20,763 nucleotides of DNA from CAZUCD01 sp964618855 (GTDB lineage: Bacteria > Sumerlaeota > Sumerlaeia > SLMS01 > JANRJK01). A program made the position numbers and the translations under genes. Positions 6,874 to 14,421 of the stretch are shown here, piece by piece. Under the pieces are notes generated by a model. The model searched no databases. It was not told where the DNA came from and saw only the letters and a program-made list of their open reading frames with translations. The DNA lies in the NCBI GenBank assembly GCA_964618855.1, contig CAZUCD010000061.1, positions 1-20,763 on the forward strand, written 5' to 3'. How positions within the stretch are numbered: the stretch's first letter is position 1; each line of letters begins with the position of its first letter.

Positions 6874-7694
6874 AACAGCGCATCCTCGCGGGAACCTCGG
6901 GCTACGCCTACGATGAATGGCAGGGGGTTTTCTATCCGCACGGCCTGCCTCGGGGAAGGCGGCTGGAGTACTATGCCGGGGTGTTCACGGCGCTGGAGAT
7001 CAACGCAACCTACTACGGCACGCCGGGGCGGGAATCGGCACGCCGCATGGTGCGAGAGGCGGGCGGCAGGCTGGCATTCTCCGTCAAGGCGCCGGGGGAC
7101 ATGACGCACCGCGGCAGGACCGGCCACGACGTGGTGGGCCCGTTCCTCGACTACCTCGCCCCGCTTCGCGATGCGGGCGTCCTCGCGGCGGTGCTGCTAC
7201 AGTTTCCCAACGCGCTGCACGACACACCCGCCTCCCGGGAGCAGCTTTGGCGCGCATTCGCCGCGCTGGACGGACTGCCGATCGCGGTGGAGCTGCGCCA
7301 TGCGTCCTGGGACACAGGGAGTGCCGACGGATTCCTGCGGGAGAACGCGGCCTCGCGGGTCGCGATCGACCAGCCGAACATGCGCGGCCTCTCGCAACCA
7401 CTGAGGTTCGTGGCGACCGGTCCGCTCGCCTACTTCAGGTTCCACGGGCGCAACGCGGCATCGTGGTACGCGGGCGAGGGGCCGTCGGGGGATGCGCGGT
7501 ACCGATATCGGTACTCCCGCGGGGAGTTGCAGCCTTGGGCGCCCATCCTCCGCGAGGCCGCCGCCGAGGCCACCACGACGCTGGCCTTCTTCAACAACCA
7601 TCCCGACGGAAACGCCGTGCTCGACGCGATGGCGTTCGCGGAAATGTGCGGCATCCACATCACTCCGCCGGACTCCGGTGACCTCTTCGGGTAG
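6870..7694 (+). CDS. DUF72 family TIM-barrel-like protein (YecE-type)
   Basis: 274 aa, full length for DUF72. Characteristic segments appear in order: GTSGYAYDEW (8-17), LEYYAGVFTALEINATYYG, LAFSVKAPGDMTH, VLLQFPNALH, IAVELRHASW, LAYFRFHGRN and LAFFNNHPDGNAVLDA. The biochemical activity of the family is not established. The start codon overlaps the polymerase stop as ATGA, so translation is almost certainly coupled and the protein belongs to the polymerase operon. In the sequence this is the strongest hint to its function: repair or nucleic-acid processing alongside the polymerase. The stop codon lies inside a hairpin shared with the convergent prepilin gene. Confidence 0.93.
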   Translation: MKQRILAGTSGYAYDEWQGVFYPHGLPRGRRLEYYAGVFTALEINATYYGTPGRESARRMVREAGGRLAFSVKAPGDMTHRGRTGHDVVGPFLDYLAPLRDAGVLAAVLLQFPNALHDTPASREQLWRAFAALDGLPIAVELRHASWDTGSADGFLRENAASRVAIDQPNMRGLSQPLRFVATGPLAYFRFHGRNAASWYAGEGPSGDARYRYRYSRGELQPWAPILREAAAEATTTLAFFNNHPDGNAVLDAMAFAEMCGIHITPPDSGDLFG

Positions 7695-7710
7695 GGACCC
7701 GTGCCCTACC
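7690..7710. terminator. Short hairpin shared by two convergent stop codons
   Basis: GGTAGGG (7690-7696) and CCCTACC (7704-7710) form a perfect 7-bp stem with a 7-nt loop. The DUF72 stop TAG is in the left arm and the prepilin stop (CTA on plus) in the right arm. There is no T-tract, so intrinsic termination is uncertain. Confidence 0.4.
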
Positions 7711-8326
7711 TGCCCAGCCCCTTGCCCTGGAACATGTAGATGTCCCCGCTGCTGACGGTGCCATTGGTGGGGTCGTAGAGCGCGGTGGCGAGCTTTGGCT
7801 CCGAGCCGTCGAGGCTCTCGTCATGGTCGAGGTCGGGGCCGAGGCTGAACATCCACCAGCCGAGCGACTGGCGGCTGCCGAGAAGCACCTCGTGGAAGTC
7901 CTCGATCACCTCGGGCTCGCCACGCAGGATCGTGGTCTTCCGGTCAAGGTAGTGGAACGGCTCGTTGTCGCGATGTTCGTCCTGGCCGCGGACCGGGAAG
8001 GGATCGACGGGGATCGAGGTCATGTACGCGACCGGAGTCGTGATGAGGCGCGAGATGGCCCCCTCGAGGACCTCGTCGGTGGACTGGAACATGAACTCGC
8101 CGGGATCGTCGATGACGACGGCGAGGGGATAGGTGTTGTGGTCGACGGCGTATGCCTCGATCGCGGTAGCGACGGACCGCATGTCGGCCTTGGCGCGCGA
8201 GACCTTCGAGCGGGTCTGGGCCTCGAGGAAGTTCGGGACGGCGATCGCGGCCAGGATGGCGATGATCGCGACGACGATGAGGAGCTCGATGAGTGTGAAG
8301 GCGCGGCGGATCGAGGACGAGACCAT
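7706..8326 (-). CDS. Type II secretion/type IV pilus prepilin-like protein (GspG-like)
   Basis: 206 aa with a class III leader. A short basic leader, MVSSSIRRA, is followed by FTLIELLIVVAIIAILAAIAVPNF; the prepilin peptidase would cut before Phe10 and methylate it, with Glu14 in the +5 position. The segment FLEAQTRSKVSRAKADM is typical of prepilin-like proteins in Sumerlaeota, Hydrogenedentota and related groups. The C-terminal domain (about residues 60-206) is acidic, with several Asp-rich loops such as PDLDHDES. AGGA lies 8 nt before the ATG. No other secretion genes are in the window, so it is a lone pseudopilin gene, as is frequent in these phyla. It has its own promoter at 8365-8393. Confidence 0.9.
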   Translation of the reverse strand: MVSSSIRRAFTLIELLIVVAIIAILAAIAVPNFLEAQTRSKVSRAKADMRSVATAIEAYAVDHNTYPLAVVIDDPGEFMFQSTDEVLEGAISRLITTPVAYMTSIPVDPFPVRGQDEHRDNEPFHYLDRKTTILRGEPEVIEDFHEVLLGSRQSLGWWMFSLGPDLDHDESLDGSEPKLATALYDPTNGTVSSGDIYMFQGKGLGR

Positions 8327-8347
8327 GAGGAATTCCTGATAAACGAG

Positions 8348-8367
8348 AATGAGAAAGCGTTCTCATT
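8348..8367. promoter_or_regulatory. Perfect 8-4-8 palindrome upstream of the prepilin gene
   Basis: AATGAGAA-AGCG-TTCTCATT is a perfect inverted repeat of 8 bp with a 4-bp centre. It overlaps the end of the -10 element and the probable transcription start of the prepilin promoter, where a repressor would act. Half-sites resemble Fur-type boxes, but the centre is one base longer than in a classical 19-bp box. It could instead form an RNA hairpin in the leader. Confidence 0.55.
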
Positions 8368-8393
8368 AATGACGGCGTCGATTCGGCGGTCAA
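8365..8393 (-). promoter_or_regulatory. Sigma70-type promoter of the prepilin gene
   Basis: On the minus strand, TTGACC (8393-8388), a 17-bp spacer and ATTAAT (8370-8365) precede the prepilin ATG (8326) by about 40 nt. The -35 matches 5 of 6 consensus bases and the -10 matches 4 of 6. The palindrome at 8348-8367 lies directly downstream. Confidence 0.5.
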
Positions 8394-8405
8394 GGACGAA
8401 CGCAC

Positions 8406-8516
8406 ATGGAATCCCGTGAACGAGGTGCTGATATGGACGCGGGAACCGCAACCGCGACGGCGTGTACTTGCCTGTTGCCGAAGAGGGCCCGGGCGGTGCA
8501 CCTTCCCGATCGATGA
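8406..8516 (+). CDS. Possible 36-aa leader ORF coupled to the downstream secreted protein
   Basis: ATG 8406 is preceded by AAGGA with 9 nt spacing, and the frame closes with a TGA that overlaps the next gene's start (ATGA at 8513-8516). The next gene has no visible ribosome binding site of its own, so reinitiation after this small frame would explain its translation. The peptide starts MESRERGADMD and has a Thr/Ala-rich middle (GTATATACTC). It resembles no known family. It may be chance in GC-rich DNA. Confidence 0.3.
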   Translation: MESRERGADMDAGTATATACTCLLPKRARAVHLPDR

Positions 8517-9682
8517 CTAGGCCGAGCCTCTCGATTCTTATCGCAACCACCGTGGCCCTCGCGGGTCCCGCGGTTGCAGCTCCCGACAACCGGGAGGTCG
8601 CCGAGGTACGGCCGACGGGGCGCTGGCTGACCTGGTTGCCATCCCGGTCCGATGCGCCCGCGAGGGAGCCTGTTGCCGCGGTCCGCGGGCCCATGATGGC
8701 TCTCGCCTGGACTTCCCCCGACGACACGGGAAGGTCGCGCCTCATCGTGACGCAGGCAGCCGGGAAGCTCCCGGTCGTGGGCGCGCCTTCCCCGCACGCC
8801 GACACCCCGGATGGGGACGAGCACTCCCCCGCCATCGCCTTTTCTCCCGATGGGGCGAGCCTGGGGGCCGCGTGGGTGAATGCCTCGAGCGAGCGTTCCG
8901 TCCTGTTTTTCTCCGAGTCCGGAGCAGTCGACAACGGCGCAGCGTCGGGAGCGTTCGCCATATCCGCGACCGGAGACGCCTCCATCGAGGCGCCGTCGAT
9001 AGCATGGCTGGACGAAACGACGCCCATGGTCGCGTGGGCGGAGACCACGGGGAGCACGTCGTCCGTGTTTGCGGGTTGGCGGTTCGGCAATGAGTGGCAG
9101 GTTCGCCGCGCCTCGCAGGGCGAGCATCCGTTCGATCTCGGCCCGACGTTCCTCACGGAGCCCTCTCCCGCACTTTGGTACTACTCGTTCGACGAGAGCG
9201 ACGTCAGTTTCCGCGCCACCCAGATGGGACTTTGGGGGCTGGCCCGGGAGGGCTCGGGAATGGCGCATCCGGCACCGGCGGGCCGGTTCCCGCTGCTGTT
9301 CGATGCAGCGGGTGCCCCCCTCCCTGGTGCGGTCTGGCTTGAACCCGTGCAGGGGGACGAGGCCCTGCTGCTGTTTGATCCAGCCCGTCCCATCGAGGAT
9401 TCCATCCTCGTCGAGGCGGGGGCGCTCGGAGGCCGCGTCATGGACCCGGCGGCGGACAACGGCGCGGTGGCGTGGATCGAGGAGCGCGGGGGCCTTCGCC
9501 GCGTGCACGCCCGGACGCCCGACGGCGCGCGGGAATCGATCCCGGTCGGCGCGGCTGCGCGCCACCTCAGGATTGCCGCGGATGCAGGGGTGCTCCTGAC
9601 CGTGTGGGTCGAGGAGCCGAAGGACGGCGGTGATGGCGCGTTGAGGGCGGCCGTCAGGCGGGACCGCGCCGCGGCGCCGTGA
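8513..9682 (+). CDS. Secreted propeller-like protein of unknown function
   Basis: 389 aa from ATG 8513, chosen because it gives a clean Sec signal peptide (SLSILIATTVALAGPAVAA, cut after about residue 22). An in-frame GTG at 8462 would put 17 polar residues in front of it. The mature part has recurring short beta-strand units, for example AIAFSPDGASLGAAWVN, PSIAWLDETTPMVAWAE and AVAWIEERGGLRRVHARTP, similar in feel to WD40-like or sialidase-type propellers, but without a recognisable catalytic Asp-box series. No lipobox or anchor is seen. It is followed by a 4-bp overlap (GTGA) with a small membrane protein gene, so the two are co-translated. Function is unknown; a cell-envelope or extracellular sensing role is a guess. 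Confidence 0.8.
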   Translation: MTRPSLSILIATTVALAGPAVAAPDNREVAEVRPTGRWLTWLPSRSDAPAREPVAAVRGPMMALAWTSPDDTGRSRLIVTQAAGKLPVVGAPSPHADTPDGDEHSPAIAFSPDGASLGAAWVNASSERSVLFFSESGAVDNGAASGAFAISATGDASIEAPSIAWLDETTPMVAWAETTGSTSSVFAGWRFGNEWQVRRASQGEHPFDLGPTFLTEPSPALWYYSFDESDVSFRATQMGLWGLAREGSGMAHPAPAGRFPLLFDAAGAPLPGAVWLEPVQGDEALLLFDPARPIEDSILVEAGALGGRVMDPAADNGAVAWIEERGGLRRVHARTPDGARESIPVGAAARHLRIAADAGVLLTVWVEEPKDGGDGALRAAVRRDRAAAP

Positions 9683-9924
9683 GCCGGGACCCGCACGAGG
9701 AGGCCCGGGAGGCGGCGATCGCCCGCCATGAACTTGGGTCCAGGCTCGGAATCCTCGCCATTTTCCTGATCGGCGTCAGCGTCGGCATCTGCCTCGCCAT
9801 CCTCTACCAGGACGCCCCGAAGCGCCTCCGTGAGGTTCGGCGCGCACCCACGCTCATGCAGGAACGGGACATCGAGGTCGAGCCGGACCCCGAGCCGCGG
9901 AGCCGCGAGGGGGGCGAGTCGTAG
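9679..9924 (+). CDS. Small single-pass membrane protein
   Basis: 81 aa starting at GTG 9679, which overlaps the preceding stop by 4 bp (GTGA). A charged N-terminus (about 21 residues, rich in Glu and Arg) leads into one hydrophobic segment, LGILAIFLIGVSVGICLAIL (residues 23-42). A basic then acidic tail of about 40 residues follows (ERDIEVEPDPEP). By the positive-inside rule the orientation is ambiguous. No family is recognised. The overlap suggests a partner or anchor for the secreted protein encoded just upstream. Confidence 0.65.
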   Translation: MSRDPHEEAREAAIARHELGSRLGILAIFLIGVSVGICLAILYQDAPKRLREVRRAPTLMQERDIEVEPDPEPRSREGGES

Positions 9925-9934
9925 TCCAGGGGGT

Positions 9935-11431
9935 CTACGCGCGCTCCCCGGCGCTGCCCGCGGATGCGGGGGGCGCCATCCTCATCAGGCCGAAGTACGC
10001 CACCGCAGCAATCGCGAGGCTCAGGAACCACGCAAAGTCGTAGATTTGCACGAACGCCGCCGGCGCCTTGATGCCTCCATTTGAGGCCGCGTGCAGGAAG
10101 CCCGGGACGTTTGGCGCGATGCCGAGGGCGAGGGCGACGAACGCGCGCCAGTTCCATCCGCTGCCGTAGGAGTACTCACCGCGGGGATCGAAGAGCGCAT
10201 CCACGTCCAATTCCCGGCGCCGGACGAGGTAGTAGTCCACGAGCATCACGCCCGCGATGCCCCCGAGCAGGGCCCCATAGCCGATGAGCCAAGTGAAGAT
10301 GTACGCCCCCAGGTCCGACAGGAGCTTCCAGGGCATGATGATGACGCCGATGCCCGCGGCGATGAGGCCCCCCGTGCGGAAGCTGATCCTGCTGGGCGCG
10401 AGGTTCGAGAAGTCGTTCGCGGGAGAGACGATGTTCGCAGCGATGTTCGTGGTCAGCGTCGCCACGGTCAGGGCGAACAGCGCGAATCCGACGACGAACG
10501 GGCTGCCGAACTTGCCGAGCAACTCGACTGGATCCCATATCGCCTTGCCGTAGATGACGACGGAGGCGCACGTGACGGAGATGCCGATGAACGAGAAGAG
10601 CGTCATGGTCGGCGGCAGGCCGAGGAACTGGCCCATGACCTGGTCGCGCTGGGACTTCGCGAAGCGCGAGAAGTCGGGGATGTTGAGCGACAGCGTCGCC
10701 CAGAATCCCACCATGGCGGTGAGGCTCGGCACGAAGACGCGCCAGAACTGGAACTCGCCGGCGTCCGCGCCCCGGACCTTCGCAAGGGTCTCCTGCGAGA
10801 AGATCACGTGCCAGCCGCCTGCCTTCGACACCCCCCACCACAGCAGCGCGAGACCGACCGCGATCAGGAACGGAGCCGCCAGGTCCTCGAGCCACTTGAT
10901 CGATTCGGTGCCGAACACGATGAAGAACACGTTCACGGCCCAGAAGAGGAGAAAGCACGCGAGCTGTCCCGCGGATATCCCGAGCAGAGGGAGCATGTCG
11001 CCCGGCCCTGCGGGCTGGAACCCGAAGATCACCGAGTGCAGCGTGTAGATCGCCATCCCCCCGATCCACGTCTGGATGCCGAACCAACCGCACGCGACGA
11101 GGCCGCGCATCACTGCGGGGACGTTGGCGCCCACAGTCCCAAAGGACGCCCGCAGCAACACGGGGAAAGGGATGCCGTACTTCGTCCCGGCGTGGGCGTT
11201 GAGGACCATCGGGATGCAGACGATCAGGTTGCCGAGCGCGACGGTGAGGGCCGCCTGCGCCCACGACATGCCCTTGGCGATCATCCCAGCGGCCAGGTTG
11301 TAGGTCGGTATGCAGACGGACATGCCCACCCAAAGGGCGGCGATGGTCCACATCCCCCACGTGCGGCGGTCCAGGGGAACCGGAGCGAGGTCGGGGTTGT
11401 GCAGGGACGAGTGTCTGACCACGTCGGACAT
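9935..11431 (-). CDS. NCS1-family nucleobase/hydantoin:cation symporter
   Basis: 498 aa from ATG 11431 (MSDVVRHSSLHNPDLAPVPL…), preferred over an upstream ATG at 11491 because it matches usual NCS1 N-termini and AGGA precedes it. About twelve membrane segments are visible. Family signatures include RTWGMWTIAALWVGMS in TM1, GIPFPVLLRASFG, CGWFGIQTWIGG in TM3 and SLNIPDFSRFAKSQRDQVMG between TM6 and TM7. Members such as Mhp1 and PucI import hydantoins, allantoin, uracil, cytosine or thiamine with Na+ or H+. Substrate cannot be read from sequence alone, but the upstream beta-ureidopropionase gene on the same strand points to a pyrimidine, dihydropyrimidine or hydantoin. It is transcribed toward the small membrane protein gene, whose stop is only 10 bp away. 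Confidence 0.93.
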   Translation of the reverse strand: MSDVVRHSSLHNPDLAPVPLDRRTWGMWTIAALWVGMSVCIPTYNLAAGMIAKGMSWAQAALTVALGNLIVCIPMVLNAHAGTKYGIPFPVLLRASFGTVGANVPAVMRGLVACGWFGIQTWIGGMAIYTLHSVIFGFQPAGPGDMLPLLGISAGQLACFLLFWAVNVFFIVFGTESIKWLEDLAAPFLIAVGLALLWWGVSKAGGWHVIFSQETLAKVRGADAGEFQFWRVFVPSLTAMVGFWATLSLNIPDFSRFAKSQRDQVMGQFLGLPPTMTLFSFIGISVTCASVVIYGKAIWDPVELLGKFGSPFVVGFALFALTVATLTTNIAANIVSPANDFSNLAPSRISFRTGGLIAAGIGVIIMPWKLLSDLGAYIFTWLIGYGALLGGIAGVMLVDYYLVRRRELDVDALFDPRGEYSYGSGWNWRAFVALALGIAPNVPGFLHAASNGGIKAPAAFVQIYDFAWFLSLAIAAVAYFGLMRMAPPASAGSAGERA

Positions 11432-11465
11432 GCGGGGATCCTGTCGGGGTGTGGGTTCGAGTACT

Positions 11466-11497
11466 CGCGGGATGGGGCGAACCCGCCCCATCCCGCG
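11466..11497 (-). terminator. Very strong intercistronic hairpin between pydC and the permease gene
   Basis: A perfect 14-bp stem, CGCGGGATGGGGCG / CGCCCCATCCCGCG, closes a 4-nt loop (AACC on plus). It begins 11 nt after the pydC stop. No T-tract follows on the minus strand, so it may be a partial terminator or a mRNA stabiliser/processing site that makes permease levels differ from enzyme levels. Confidence 0.6.
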
Positions 11498-11508
11498 ACC
11501 ACTTTGAT

Positions 11509-12378
<870 letters not shown>

Positions 12379-12424
12379 GCGGGTGCTCCTTGGGGATGGG
12401 GATTCGATCGGTCCAACCGGGAAG

Positions 12425-12458
12425 TTTGACGGGTAAATCGTTTGACCCGAACGGTCAA
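12425..12458 (-). promoter_or_regulatory. Candidate operator/promoter of the pydC-permease unit
   Basis: A perfect dyad TTGACC-N5-GGTCAA (12442-12458) overlaps the end of the upstream gene. A further TTGAC on plus lies about 17 bp away (12426-12430). TTGACC on the minus strand could also serve as a -35, but the -10 at 17 bp (TACCCG) is poor. The spacing suits a dimeric regulator, for example of the GntR type. This is inference. Confidence 0.35.
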
Positions 12459-14194
12459 GCGGGATGGTTCGCCGCCGACACGTCGACCGAGGAGGGGGGA
12501 TTGGGAGGGGAGGGGCGCCTGCGGCGGCTTCGCGCTTCCGGAATCGTGTTCACGAAGATGCTCCCCATGAAAACCGCCATCAGGCCCAGCCGGAGAACCT
12601 CGACAAACTCGGTGTGCCCGAAGGTCCTCGCATCTCCCGGGGACGTGCCATTCCATCCCTTGATCTCGATCACGAGGAGGGCGATGCAGAAGAGGGTCGC
12701 GATGATCGCGCTGCACCGCGGCCACTGCCCGCAAGCGACTCCGTGCACCATTGCTATGAAGGCCCCGCAAGTCGTGGCCCCCCACAGCAGGAAGAGCAGC
12801 GCGCCGGCGAAGGCGACCTCCTCCATGGAGCTGAACCACGGCAGGCAGTCCACGATGATGTAGCGAAGCGCCAGCACAAGAGATGTGAGGAAGAGCACGG
12901 CGCACACGCGGGCGTGCGCGGCGATGCTCGCAAGCGGCGCCCCCCCGTCCGATGCCCGCGGGCGCCTCCTGCCGAACAACCCGGCGGCGATGGCCCACAT
13001 GGCCCATGCCATCGCCGGCAGCAGGATGGCCGTGGTCCCGCTTCGCAGCAGCGAGACGGCCACCTCACCCGGGCTGATTGCGTCGAAGGACTGAACGCCG
13101 GGAGAGTAGGAGTAGCGATTCTTCAGCAGTTCGGTGTACCCGACGGCGTGGAAGAAGAAGCCGACGGAGCCGATGAAGAGGGCGGCCGCGACCATGGCGA
13201 GGAATCGCTGCTCCAGGCTCGGCAGGAGAAAGGCGCGCGACTTCACCATCTCCCGGGATTCACGGAGAATCGTCGAAATCGACTCCGGGGACTCGGTCGG
13301 TTCGGGTTCCTCCATGGCATCGATGAAGAAATCCCGAGGAGCCTCGCGCGCGAGCCGCCTCGCCAGAACCGCGAGGGAGACGAGAAGGGGAATGCCAAAC
13401 AGCATGATCGACAGGAACGCCGCCGGGATCGCAAGCCACTCATCATTCGGGAGCACACGTTGTAGCGAATCAACGATGCCGCCCACGACCATGAATGAGA
13501 CCGTGATGCATGCAATCGCCCAGCCCACGTGGAAGGCGGCTCGGACCGGCGTCCATGCCAGGGACCTCCACGGCGAGCGCTGCTCGCGCAGGTACCCGCG
13601 CGCACCGTGCACGAGGGCGTAGGCTTGGGCGAGGAATGTGAGGGCAAACAACACCGCATAGATGGAGAGCGCGACGACGAGGTTCTCCAGCTTGTCGCCG
13701 CCGCCGGACATCGACACGGTGAACACCGTGAGGAGTCCGACGGAGGCGAGGGGGATGCTGACCCCGAAGAAAGTGCGCGTGGCTGCCCTCATCCCCCAAT
13801 ACAGGTGGCCGAACACAACCTCCTCGTGCGTCAGGGGGGTGAGCATCAGTTCCTGAAGGCGCTCACGACCCGGGTTCTTCGCCGCGAAGAGCAGAAATGC
13901 GAACACCGAGATCGGAAGTGCGCCGCACCAGATGACAACCATCAGGCTAAAGCAGTAGATGGCGAGCAACTCGGACGGGTCGGACCGCCATCCCGCACCA
14001 AAGATGGGCTTGGCCAGTGGGATGATCCCGGCCCCGATGACGATGAGGAAGGGGGTCCAGTAGTAGAACGCGCGATGGATCCAACCCTTCCGATCCGGGC
14101 GATGCAGCTCCACCACAGGGTTCTCGCCCGCGTGGCGCCAGAGTTCGGCGAACCTGCCCTCCCCGAGCAGGACTCGAATCAGCAACTCTACCAC
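12455..14194 (-). CDS. Multi-pass ABC-2-like permease/membrane protein
   Basis: 579 aa from GTG 14194, with no clear ribosome binding site. A cytoplasmic amphipathic N-terminus (ELLIRVLLGEGRFAELW) is followed by about ten hydrophobic segments. The stretch NPGRERLQELMLTPLTHEEVVFGHLYWG resembles the region in ABC-2 permeases where a 'LLLTPLSxxEIxxGK' segment follows the second membrane helix. A second set of helices occupies the C-terminal half after a charged loop (EEPEPTESPESISTILRESR). The tail is Arg/Pro-rich. No ATPase gene lies beside it, so if it is a transporter subunit the ATPase must be encoded elsewhere, perhaps just beyond what I can link. It may instead be a non-transporting membrane protein of that fold. 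The stop lies 76 bp before the pydC start. Confidence 0.6.
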   Translation of the reverse strand: MVELLIRVLLGEGRFAELWRHAGENPVVELHRPDRKGWIHRAFYYWTPFLIVIGAGIIPLAKPIFGAGWRSDPSELLAIYCFSLMVVIWCGALPISVFAFLLFAAKNPGRERLQELMLTPLTHEEVVFGHLYWGMRAATRTFFGVSIPLASVGLLTVFTVSMSGGGDKLENLVVALSIYAVLFALTFLAQAYALVHGARGYLREQRSPWRSLAWTPVRAAFHVGWAIACITVSFMVVGGIVDSLQRVLPNDEWLAIPAAFLSIMLFGIPLLVSLAVLARRLAREAPRDFFIDAMEEPEPTESPESISTILRESREMVKSRAFLLPSLEQRFLAMVAAALFIGSVGFFFHAVGYTELLKNRYSYSPGVQSFDAISPGEVAVSLLRSGTTAILLPAMAWAMWAIAAGLFGRRRPRASDGGAPLASIAAHARVCAVLFLTSLVLALRYIIVDCLPWFSSMEEVAFAGALLFLLWGATTCGAFIAMVHGVACGQWPRCSAIIATLFCIALLVIEIKGWNGTSPGDARTFGHTEFVEVLRLGLMAVFMGSIFVNTIPEARSRRRRPSPPNPPSSVDVSAANHPA

Positions 14195-14382
14195 GGCAGT
14201 TCAGGGTGCCTGTGTGGGTTGTGCAATCTACGGTCACCGCGCGGGTTGGCTTTGACTGCAATCGAGAACGCGAACCCCGTCGATGGTTTGGCGGGCCGCA
14301 GGGAACGCCAAGGGAAACATCCGACTTTTTTTGTGCCCGGGGCGTAATGTTCCGCTCCCGCACCGGTAAGTAATGGTCATCA

Positions 14383-14398
14383 GGGCGCGAAAGCGCCC
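14383..14398 (+). other. GNRA-tetraloop hairpin in the leader of the 14422 gene
   Basis: GGGCGC-GAAA-GCGCCC is a 6-bp GC stem capped by a GNRA tetraloop, ending 12 nt before the ribosome binding site GGAG (14411-14414). It might stabilise the mRNA or be part of a larger structured leader. I see no known riboswitch. The rest of 14195-14421 holds a T7 tract and nothing else I can name. Confidence 0.4.
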
Positions 14399-14421
14399 AA
14401 TCCTCCCCCCGGAGATCCACC

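Noticed and set aside
11432..11508. tRNA-like GTTCGA segment beside the strong hairpin
   Set aside because: No acceptor, D or anticodon arm can be drawn around it.
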